DNA of 64,000 bases from Gyrodactylus bullatarudis. Lineage: Eukaryota; Platyhelminthes; Monogenea; Gyrodactylidea; Gyrodactylidae. Position numbers and translations under genes: made by a program. This document shows, piece by piece, positions 39,177 to 49,595 of this stretch. A model generated the notes under the pieces. It was not told the DNA's origin and did no database searches. It saw nothing but the letters and a program-made list of their open reading frames with translations. Each line of letters starts with the position of its first letter. Position 1 is the first letter of the stretch. Where the stretch lies: contig SSNU01000279.1 of assembly GCA_012064415.1 (NCBI GenBank), forward strand, positions 248,001 through 312,000. Reading direction: 5' to 3'.

Positions 39177-40598
39177 TATATACTATATATATTTTTTTTT
39201 AATTTTGTAATAATTTAAGAGTAGTTCATTCAGAGATCAATCATCTGTGCGATGCTGAAACTGTTGTTGACTCGCTGTAGCTTAAGCTAGTTGATATGTT
39301 GTTGAGAATTTTTGATAAAAATTATGGTGACAATTGATAAAAAATAATTTGTAAGATAGAGTGACCCACTTTTACCAGTTTAAAGAAAAAAAATCCGGAG
39401 AAAAAATTTGAAGAAAAATATGAGTTACCGAAATTCCATTTTTTCGAACTTTGTGCACAAAAGTTTTATTGATTTAAATATGAGAAAGTGGTCGAATGTA
39501 ATTTTTTTTCAAAATTATATAATATTACCATTAAAGGTATTGATTTATCGGATATTCACTAATTTTCAAAAATAATCAAGAAATTGAAATTCGTCCTCTT
39601 CTCGGTCCTGAGGTTAATTCTCTGAGACCACAAATATTGGAACTCATCTCCTTTTGTCAATGCTCCCATAGTTTTTAAACCTTAGAGATGAAAATAGAAA
39701 ATTCAAGGATAAAAGTAACTTTTGCTTTTATTTAAATGAAAATGATATGTTTCTAATAAATTGATATCCTTATAAAACCTGGAATCATAATAATAGAAAC
39801 AGTTAACAATCTTGATAACACTGACGGCATTTGAATTAAGCTGTATAAGATTAATGAATTCCAGCGAGGATTTTGACAGAATTCAAAAACATTGAATATC
39901 ACCCTTGTTAGGAGAAATCCCATGTGATCTCTGATCAAGTCCATAGATTAGATTCCCCAGTTAATAAACTTGTACAACTGGAAAGAGAGGTGAAAATGAA
40001 TCTATCAATATAAACGTGAACCACTGGGCAGATGAGACAAAATCATAGATTTTAATCATAATTATTAATCATTAATTATTCCTAGAAAAAACATGTTACC
40101 ACTTGACAGTTACTTTAAATATTCAATAATTGATAAAACTATCACTTCTTAGAAAAAACTAAAGAATATAAATCAATAAAATTTCTTAGAGGAGCTCTTG
40201 GAAATTTTATTTTCGATAAGAACATTAGGACACGTGTTCGTGATCAGTTTTGGAAATTTTTTTTTACTCTTTTGAAAAATAAACTTTATTTCTAATGGCC
40301 ATGAGAATACCAATTAATAACAAGATTCAAGTTATTCTTTGTAAAGGAATACCTACACAAGATACCTACCATCTGCTGAACACAAGTTTAATTCTCTCTT
40401 CATATATTGGCTTCATGTGTTAACCATTTTGCTAACATGAAATCCGATAAATAACCTCCTTATTTCTAGTTCTAAACACCGAAAAGTGTTTCTAACTTTA
40501 TTCATTTCTTTGAGAGACAGAGTGTAAACAAATCTAATCCTTGTGATCTCTAATATGATCTAAAGAAGAGGCCAACTATTTCTGAAGCTTCTATGTGG

Positions 40599-40902
40599 AG
40601 CTATTCTCGATAAATTTGGAAATTTTTACAAAAATCTGAGTTTAATATCAAGATCTAAAAAATTTTTACTGCTTGAAAATTAGTATAATAATAATAATCC
40701 GAGGTCGACTCAAATTGGCAATTCTTTCCAAATTTGTAATGTGATAATTGTTTAAAAAATATTTTTACTCAAAGTTAAAAAAAAACGAAAAAATTTGCAC
40801 CAATTTGAATTTTAAAAATTCTTCGCAAGAAATCGGTGATAATGTGTCTAAAAAATCTTCAGAGACCTTGAAATTAATTCCTAAATTCATCAAGAATAGC
40901 TT
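40599..40902. repeat. Foldback family 1 variant, deleted copy
   Basis: Ends AGCTATTCTCGATAAATTTG and AAATTCATCAAGAATAGCTT match the 27505-28176 copy, but the element is only about 300 bp, so the interior is largely lost. Confidence 0.75.
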
Positions 40903-40904
40903 AG

Positions 40905-41375
40905 GGTAATACAAAATTTTATTTTTCCCGAACAATGTTCCATGCCTTGATCAAAAATTGATGTTTTAACCAAGAAAAACACATTTTTGAAAATAAAAAT
41001 AATAATTTTTCATGTTCTGATATACAAAACTCTCATTTTTCCTAAAATCATCAAAATTTATTTAATTTGCTAGGACTTTCTTTCAACATGTGAAAAAAGA
41101 CTCAATTTTTCCTATAAGCCCTAATTTTATTCAAAATTTTACAGAAACTATTCAGAATTCTTAATATTTACCTTTTTCGTAGTAAAATTCATTGAAAAAA
41201 CTTGGCACGTGTTCAAAAAATTTTCATTTTCAATCGGGATTTTGTATATCAGAAAAAACTCGAAAACGTAGTTTTATAGAAAAATATGCTCAATTTTCGA
41301 TTATCATCAAAATGAGATTAAGTTGAAATGGGAAAAGTTGAAAAATTTGGCCTATTCTACTGTACGTATACCCGT
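40905..41375 (-). repeat. MITE-like repeat, inverted relative to 63170-63545
   Basis: Shares, in reverse orientation, AATACAAAATTTTATTTTTC, AACAATGTTCCA, TCAAAAATTG, AAGCCCTAATTTTA and GGCCTA with 63170-63545. One end reads TTCTACTGTA here, and the other copy ends CTCTACTGTA, which suggests TACAGTAGA-type terminal repeats at a TA target. Confidence 0.65.
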
Positions 41376-42149
41376 TTCATCTTTATTTGGACTTTTCAGC
41401 ATGCTACAACCTGGGATATCTCGCATTCTATTCTAAATTCCTTTCAAATTATTGGGCTTGGAAAAAAAAACTCTATTTCTTTTATCCCTCTGGGTAATAA
41501 TAACCCTTGATTGTGCAGAGATCTCATGACCTTAGAAGAAAAAATAATATTGGATTATTTCAGTGTTCCAAGATATTAACACTCTGAGTTATTATTTCAT
41601 ATCAATTTTCAAAATCGTAAAAATAATATAATATGAGAGAATTTAATTTTTTCTCTCATGTTAACGACTTTGGGTATGTGCAAGTTGCAACAATTCGATT
41701 ATGTAGGGAGAATGTTGCACAATTCATCCCTAAATGCATGAAGAAAGGTATCAATTAATTTTAGTATCTTTGCCCTGAAGAAGACAAAGTGTATCGTCAA
41801 ATTGGATATGGAATTTCTAGTTTAACAGGTTACCTAGTTACAGTTTAAAAAACTCGAACATAACTTTAAAAAACTCATTTTCAGAGTTTCATTAGAATGA
41901 ACGAGTTCTTTACAAAGAAGAATTAAGATTCTTGTAAAAAGTAAGTTGGGTTTCTTGAGCTTCGGATCTGTCTGAAAAAATCGCCTGCTCGATTTCTCTC
42001 ATAGTTTGAAAGATGACTGGTTCTAGAGTCAAGAAATGCCAATTTTGACCTCTATTACATTATATACTCAGATGCTTTTGAACTCTCTAAAACCTCTCTA
42101 AATCTCGCAATAAAGCTTTAAAAACTCAATTTTTCGTACTTCTAAATGT

Positions 42150-42325
42150 TACCCTTAAAAGCGCGAATTAAACGGAAAACTGATTGCACCAATGAATTTC
42201 TTGTAAAATTTTGGTGTATACGTAAATTTATCGCGATATATTTCGCTCTAATTTCTTGGGACTGGGATGGCCATCGAGTTTCGGTTCCTTTGTATCTTTT
42301 CTAAAAGAGAATTCGTATCCAGAAA
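42150..42325 (+). repeat. Dispersed repeat, also at 50745-50915
   Basis: Shares TTAAACGGAAAACT, TGCACCAATGAATTTCTTGT and AAAATTTTG, then a TTTCGCTC/GGGA-TGGCCA block, with 50745-50915 in the same orientation. Confidence 0.65.
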
Positions 42326-43404
42326 CAGCGTAAATAATTTGGTAAGGTTACCAATTTTCTTATTTGTGTGATGAAAAAATAATTTGGGACATAAAGGGCT
42401 AATGGGAGAATCGTAGTTAGTGGACAATATTATTATTTCATGAATAATTAATTACATTGTAGAAAATATATCGTTTGTCTCTCTCTATATTATGATCATA
42501 TTAAAGCGAGGGAATAATGAAATGGTTAATTGAGAGGAAAAAAATATCCTTCTAACAGACATTACGAGACACAACCTCGTCTTCGACAATATCAGTTCAT
42601 TAAATAAAAAGGATACAAGTCATTCATAAAATCAGTCTTGATTAAATACTAATACTAATAATAACTATTATTATTGTCTAAAAGTTTATTTCATCTTTTG
42701 CTAAATAAGAATTATATAATGTATGTATTAATTGCTGGATTGAGGATGATGAAAGAATGATTTGAGAGTCTTATGATTAGGATTGCCAATATATTATTAT
42801 TATTAAAATATAAGACTACTTGAAAGTATATTGATGAATAAAATAATACTTCAGCTTATATTTTAAACAAATGTGCAGATAAATTTTATGCAAGTTCATT
42901 TTTCTAAAATTTTGCGATAAAAATACAACCATTACGTTTTATCTTTAGTTGGTATTATTCTAATGTTTTTAATCTTATTTTTAATTATCAAAAGTTTAAA
43001 AGGTGTTTTTCGCAATTTTGAAAATTAGGTTTTCGCCCAAGATCTCGGCTCACATATTTTCTGATACCAAATTCATGATCAGAATACGTAGAATTTTTCA
43101 TCTTGAATAAAATACATCCACCCGTGTAATAAGAGGTTTCAAAATTTTTGTAGAAAAAGTTGCTATTTATTGACAGTTTAATAATTTTCTTCTTCAAAAT
43201 TCTACTTGTATCAACTTAGGAAATCAAAATTATAATTAAGAAACGATTTTATTCTTCAATTTATAAAAAATACAAATCGAATTTTTAGAATATGATTGAA
43301 AAAGTTTTTTCTAAAATTTGAATTTCCTTCCGATTGATTTGTCTTTTTAACATGTTGAATAAAATAGCTTTGACAAGCGTTGAGCTTCCACATTTTGGCA
43401 GTAT

Positions 43405-46400
43405 TCAATATACTCTCTTGATCGACTGTGGTGACACAAACTTCAACACATAGAACGGACCGCCAGGCTTATCATTTGTACCTGAAGAAAATAAGGTATA
43501 AATATGTTATTTAAAATAACTACATAAAGACATGATGATAGTAAAGATCACCACAAAGTTTTGCTCTTTGAGAGAAAAATAGGCTTGAAATTTAAAGAAT
43601 CTCAATGAGCTTAATAGACCTTTCGATACCATAGCTAAACGAAGAAAGTTTCAAGTTGGATTCTCTCACATAATTACTTAAAATGTGATAATGATAAAGG
43701 ATTTAAGTTTATAAAAGTGTTTCTTTCACATAATTTCATCAGGGTCTGATTTATATCAAAATTATTAGAACTTAGATATTGAAGATTTAAGGTAAGGTGG
43801 GGGGGGTTTCACGAGACTCTTGATGGAGCTGCTTATTGATTGCATGCATAAGAAATATGCCTAGTTTTGAATTAGCTATTTAATAAATGAGTAAAAAGGG
43901 GTTGATGCCAGTTATAAGAATATAGCGCTTTTATTTCGTGGCATACTCATCAGCTTTTACATGCCAGATTTATATAAAGAAAATTTTGTACAAAATATTG
44001 GTTTTAGCTCTCATTGGTTGTTCTCTGGTGCGTGTGTATAATAATAACATAAACTCTTTGGGATGTAAGAGTGATATCTATCCTTATCACATTTGATTCT
44101 GTAATATGACAAAATAAGATCACCAAATATTTTTCACAGATGTAACCGTTATATTCATACCTCATATTTTCACATTACTTCGTGCTTTCAATTACAGTAA
44201 CACTACCCACCCCCTTGTACATAATTTCTATTGTTATTACTATAGTCATATTATTAATACAGAGTCAAATGTGATAAGGATAGATATCACTCTTACATCC
44301 CAAAGAGTTTATGTTATTATTATACACACGCACCAGAGAACAACCAATGAGAGCTAAAACCAATATTTTGTACAAAATTTTCTTTATATAAATCTGGCAT
44401 GCAAAAGCTGATGAGTATGCCACGAAATAAAAGCGCTATATTCTTGTAACTGGCATCAACCCCTTTTTACTCATGGAATTATCTGTAGCTCAACTAAAAA
44501 CAGAGATCAAAGAGTTTCTCTCTCGAAATGTATTTAATAAATAGTATTTATCATCACTGAAAATTGAAAAGTTTAATAATTTCAATCAAAAAGGATCCTG
44601 AATTCTACTCCTTTCTGCTCAAATATCAATGGCATTCTAGCATAGCATGATAGCAAACATGGATAGTTTTTGATTCACTATCAAAAAAGAATCATGAAAA
44701 AATGAGCATAGAAGTATCGAAAGGGTTAACATGGATGTTGAAAATTTACGATTCTATTATTTCAGCAGTTTCCCCATTTCTTATTACAATTTTAACTAAA
44801 TAAGTTGAGAATTTGCATTTTCTATAAAATAAACTCAATTATTCCATCAAAAACTCGAGAAGATTGCACTGTATTTCGAGTTGGCGCCAAGTTTCTATTT
44901 CTATTAGTTGATTCCAAAGTGACTTTCAAGGGTCACAAAGATTTGATTTATCTTACTTACTATCGTGTGAAAGTCATATTTCGATTTCTTTACTAGATGA
45001 AAAAGACCTTTTGATGCAAATAAAGTTCAACTTAATTAAATAATTGACAGGTTTAGGAAGCCATTTTCATAAAGAGAACCACTGCACCTTCTAGATGAAA
45101 CGATAGAATTTTTGTGTTCATTTGTTTTTTTCGTTGAGAGTTTTTAAAAATCTTTTGAATAAAACTCGAATTCTCGAGAGGTGAAAGACGAAAGAAATGT
45201 TCATCATCTTTTGATATCATAAATGATTCATTCTCGTAACGCTTTGTTCTTTCATAAAAGATAATTTGACATTTTTTCTTGTACGTTGTAATATCCTTGA
45301 ATCGGATAACCCAAAACAAGCCATGAAACATCCTCAATATAAATGTATGATATCATAGATCAATTTGTAAAAGATGAATTTATCAATCAACCAGTTCATC
45401 TCTGCATAAAATTTATCTTCCCTGTTTAGATATTTAGTCATAGTCGAATCTTTATTATTACTCTAGAGTTCTTTGAGATTAGAAGGGATTAGATTCAGCT
45501 AGAAGAATTTCTTCCAGAATTCTCATTTGATATTCAGTCATACTTGGCTTTTTCATTCTCCATGTTTATCTGATACAGGTTCATCTCAATATATCTCGTT
45601 TTTATTAGCTTAGCTTTAATCATGAACTGGAGTATTGTCAAAATTCTTTTCTTGAATTTCCCTAACTTGACTTTAGATTTTATTTATTTTCTTACAGTAT
45701 GGAAGTTGTAAAACAGGGAGTGTTAATGAATTTAATTTCTTTCTTATTGAAGTGGTTATTTATCCTTTTGATTTTCATATTTTTCATTTTGGTCTTTAAA
45801 AGGTAAAAAAAATAGCTAGTGAAAACTAAAAATTTAATCAAGCTTGTAAATGTCAAGGCAAAAATTCTTACCAGAAAGTCTAGCCCCACCAAAAGGTTGT
45901 TGGCCAACAACAGCGCCAGTTGATTGAACATTTATGTAATAGTTTCCAGCAGCATCATACAACGTATCAAGTGTTTTTTCGATAAACTTTTCATCTTCAG
46001 CAAATATGGCTCCAGTCAGAGCATAATCGGACTTTTCATCAATCATCTTCATAATTCCATCAACTTCTTTATCTGGATAAACAAAGGCTGTGGCTATGGG
46101 ACCAAATATATCATCCTAAATGAAAAAAATATTAATCTAACCAAAGAGTACAAGGAATAGTATTGTCTGATAGAAAGTCGAAATCTATTCAGATTTATTG
46201 ACGTAGGATTGCATTCCTGAAGTGATGAAAAATCTCTCAGTACGTTGTTATTTTATCATAGATTCTTTTGAACCATTTATTCAATTCGTGAGAAATATTA
46301 TTAATTTTAACAGGAGGATTTTATTTACAAATCTGTATTAAAGAAGGCGTGTCAAGACAATAGCTGTAGTAATATGTTTTCAAATCAAGTATATTTAAAT

Positions 46401-47941
46401 ACTAAAATTTACTTAAGATTTACTTAATTAAGATTATTATTATTATTGGTGACCAAAAGATGAATAGATCAGATATTAGTATATCTAACCTTCATTAATT
46501 TGTTCAAGGGGTCTTTGGTACGGTACAGAGTGTTTTGAATGAAGAAGCCATTGGAAGAATCCTTTGTTCCGCCTGATAATAGTTGGACCTGATCAGAATT
46601 ATCTTTGGCCCAGTCAATGTAGCTTGAGATTTTTTTCATTGCCTAGAAATATAAGTATATGAATACATCGTCCAAAATGAATCATTCAATTAGTTTTTTT
46701 AGATCAAACTCACTGTTTCACTTATGACTGGTCCAGTAAAAGAATCATCATCAAGGGGTGACCCAACTTTTAGGGTTTTTATTTTCTCAAACATCATTTC
46801 ACTAAATTTAGACCACATACTTTCCGGGACAAAGATTCTACTACAAGCAGAACATTTTTGACCAGAAAACTGATAAGCTGAATTTATTGTGTAATCAACA
46901 GCTTTCTCCAAATTAGCCGAGGTATGAATTAGATGGAAATTTTTGCCACCACATTCACCGGTGAGTCGTGGAAATCCTCGGTAATTTTTTATGTTATTAT
47001 TTACAGTCTTTGAGATATCTTGAAATACACTGTAAATTAAAAATTAAATCAAATTACAGTTTGCTTCCAGTAAAGTTGATTCCGGCTAGCATTGGACTGG
47101 ATACGATTGTTTTCATAAAAACGTGTGGATCTGAGGGTACAAAATTGACAACTCCCGCTGGAAGACCAGCTTCCCGCATTATTCTAAATAGTATTATCTA
47201 AAGAGAATTACTTGTAAAAAGTATAATTTGATAAAATTGCACTGTCACTTGGCTTAAACAAGACAGAATTACCCATCATTGCAGGAGCTGACACCAAATT
47301 CCCTGCAATAGCTGTAAAATTAAATGGTGGGATAGCAGCCCAAAATCCTTCACAACCACGCAGTCTAAAACTATTCTTTATGTTTGATAGGCTAATTGGC
47401 TGATATCGGCTATGCTCAAGTGCATGATAAATATTGAAACGTAGAAAATCAATAGTTTCACAAGTACTGTCGATTTCTGCTTGGTAGATATTCTTACCCT
47501 GGCCAAGCATAGTGGCAGCCATCAAGTCGTAACGGTATTTACCAGCACAAAGATCTGCAACTTTTTCGAATATCCTCAAACGTTCTTCGAGAGGAATGCG
47601 AGTCCATTGATTTCGAGCTTCGATAGAAACATCAATTGCTTCTTTAAGTTGTTCTTCGCTTGCATGGTAATAATTAGAAAGAGTATGGGAATGTTCGAAA
47701 GGCTAAAGTTTATAAGAAATATTTCACTCACGATTAATTGTTTCTTTGCAAATTTTGATTTCAATTCTTTTTCTCCGATACAAATAGGAATTTCATTTGT
47801 ATTTTTGAGTCTTTTAAGAGCTTCATCAAGTTTTTGGCGATCTTCTGAGCCTTTTTTGTACTCACGAATAGTTTCGTTTTTTGGAAGGGCAATGCTAATT
47901 CCTCTTGAAGAAATTTTTTGAACTGGTCTCAGTAAATTCAT
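43405..47941 (-). CDS. ALDH4A1: Mitochondrial delta-1-pyrroline-5-carboxylate dehydrogenase
   Basis: Oxidises glutamate semialdehyde/P5C to glutamate with NAD+ in the mitochondrial matrix, the second step of proline breakdown. Exons, 5' to 3': 47941-47732, 47702-47212, 47183-47058, 47029-46714, 46642-46490, 46115-45872, 43481-43405; 538 aa, close to the usual ~560. The N-terminus MNLLRPVQKISSRG is Arg/Lys-rich without acid, as in matrix targeting peptides. Landmarks are WAAIPPFNFTAIAGNL, GNSVLFKPSDSA, INFTGS, LTGECGGKNFH (general base Glu about 301), FSGQKCSACSR (nucleophile Cys about 335), PFGGARLSG and the C-terminal GTNDKPGGP. Three introns are only 29, 28 and 28 nt; none is a multiple of three, so all must be removed. 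The last intron is 2.4 kb and holds a 588-bp palindrome. ATG 47941 is first in frame. Confidence 0.95.
43887..44474. repeat. 588-bp palindromic element in ALDH4A1 intron
   Basis: Arms 43887-44102 and 44259-44474 (216 bp each) are reverse complements with few mismatches by eye. Outer ends are ATGAGTAAAAAGGGGTTGAT and ATCAACCCCTTTTTACTCAT; the loop is about 156 bp. No ORF is supported. It is a non-autonomous foldback or MITE insertion. Confidence 0.92.
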
Positions 47942-48085
47942 AATAAACACAGATGTATATACAAGCAGAAGTGACTTGGTAAAACAAACCCATTGTTTGG
48001 ATTCTAGGTGTTATAATTAAACTATCTTAATAGCTCTTAATTTGAAACCTTATTGGTTACGTCAGCTAAATTTCCTAAAGTTATC
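47942..48085. promoter_or_regulatory. Short divergent promoter region, ALDH4A1 / XBP1
   Basis: Only 144 bp separate the two start codons. At 48052-48064 an inverted CCAAT box (ATTGG) abuts TTACGTCA, which reads TGACGTAA on the other strand, a CRE/UPRE-like site of the kind bound by ATF6, XBP1 or CREB/ATF factors. The site is 22 bp before the XBP1 ATG, so it may lie in or near the 5' UTR. That the two genes share regulation is inference. Confidence 0.5.
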
Positions 48086-49310
48086 ATGCGAAGATCCATG
48101 AGCAAATTTCCTCCAATAGATAAAAATCCCTTTCATAATGAAACTATGATCAGCTTGGATGATCAATATCTTAGTTCTTCTTCGGAATATTCTTCAGTTT
48201 TTTCAGCTTCTCGTCAACCAAGGAAACGAGCAAAATTAGACTTTCTTACCGAAGAACAAAAGACTATGAGAAGGAAAATTCTTAATAGAGAAGCAGCCCA
48301 AAAGGCTCGGGATAGGAAAAAAGATCTTATAGACTACATGGAAAAAGCCCTTGCTAATCTTTCTCAAGAAAACCAAATTCTCAGACAAAACAATAAAGTA
48401 TTACGGGAGAAATTCCTACAGCAAGAAAATAGACTTCAACGCATGGAGCAGGAATTCAAGAGCGTAGTTCAACGTTTAGAATCTAGTCAAGATCTTTCAA
48501 AGACTAATAAGACAAAAATCATACAACTAAATCATCAGTCAAAGGTTAAGATTGAGCCTACTTGTGAGTCAGCAGTACTCTCAGTCTCTCAGCAGCAGGG
48601 AATGGTTCTCTTTCCTTTACTGATGATTGTATCAAGTCTGTTATTCAAACCAGAGCCGCTCAGTCATCAAGAATCCCAAAAGCTGTAAGTTTACACTAGT
48701 TTAAATTCTTTTTTTCCATTATTTCTAATAAAACTATTCTTGTTTTCAGCCTCAAAGCTTTCAACAGACTAGACCAGTCAGTAATAAGAGAAAGGCAATT
48801 CTTTCAGAAGAATCCTGCATTGTTGAAGAAAATCCAATTGTTGAAATCTATTCTGAGGAAGAAGCATGGAAAATGGAAGCCCAAATTAATCCACTTTTGA
48901 GTAATATCGAAGAGGAGCCATCTCTTTTTAATGATATTCTTGAGGTTTTGACTACAACAGAGGAACAAGCTATTGATGATTTTGTTAGTAAACAGTGCAT
49001 CTCGAATTCTTCTTCGTCTTATCTTGATTCTAATGCTTCGGCCACTATTAATCTAGATGAAATCATTGACTGCATCGATCAAGATATTGAAATGGCCAAT
49101 CATGACTCATTGAAGGATTTATGGCCGGAAATCTCTACACCATCTACAGTCAATTGTGATTTCGGAGATGACTTTGATCTTCTCTCCTCTAATGACAATT
49201 TCAACTATAGAAACAATAATCTGTCCTCGAAACAATCTGCCTCTCTCTATTCTCCCGATACATCTTCATCCTCATTTGATGACATCAATGATCTCGTTAA
49301 TCTAATTTAA
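48086..49310 (+). CDS. XBP1: XBP1, bZIP factor of the unfolded protein response
   Basis: ER-stress transcription factor activated when IRE1 cuts its mRNA. Segments: 48086-48575, IRE1-type intron 48576-48595, 48596-48684, spliceosomal intron 48685-48749, 48750-49310. The spliced reading is 379 aa (human XBP1s is 376). The basic region is at residues 62-80 (NREAAQKARDRKK) and the leucine zipper at about 81-120. If the 20 nt are kept, the frame runs instead through a hydrophobic stretch (MVLFPLLMIVSSLLF, residues 173-187) and, after normal splicing, stops at 48900, giving 249 aa (human XBP1u 261). The spliced frame adds a long acidic, Ser-rich C-terminus typical of an activation domain. VKIE at 154-157 fits a sumoylation motif. 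The ATG at 48086 is first in frame; 48098 is the next candidate. Confidence 0.95.
48576..48595 (+). promoter_or_regulatory. IRE1 non-conventional intron (20 nt)
   Basis: Two stem-loops mark the cut sites. Loop 1 CAGCAG|T (48570-48576) sits on a 4-bp stem GAGT/ACTC. Loop 2 CAGCAG|C (48590-48596) sits on a 5-bp stem TCTCT/AGGGA with one G-U pair. Both seven-base loops fit the IRE1 pattern CNGCNG|N with conserved C1, G3 and G6. The 20-nt length equals 2 modulo 3, as do the 26 nt of human and 23 nt of worm and fly, and it produces the expected frame change. Confidence 0.9.
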
Positions 49311-49595
49311 CCCATAATCAAACTAGAGATATTTTTTACCAGTGATACATTTTTTTCAAATATTTGAAATCATTTTCTCTTGTACATATTCTTTAATTAT
49401 TTATTGCTGTGAAAATATACATGCTTGTTCGAATTAATTCAATTAGTTTTTATTGACTATTTTCCTTTCCACAATACCATGGGTACTATATCCCATAACT
49501 ACCTATTGTTCTCAAATAATAATACCTTATGAGAGATGGTTACATGTTGAGAAATTCTAATTTAACAGTCTGAGTCTACGAGTAAAATTTTTAAC

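Larger units (their letters stand above)
39177..43404. other. Intergenic, repeat-bearing
   Basis: No supported gene. Contains the repeats at 40599-40902, 40905-41375 and 42150-42325, plus a degraded family 1 end near 39290-39480. Its right end includes the 3' UTR of the minus-strand ALDH4A1 gene. Confidence 0.5.

Noticed and set aside
47481..47921. 146-codon plus-strand ORF
   Set aside because: Antisense shadow of ALDH4A1 exons 1 and 2.
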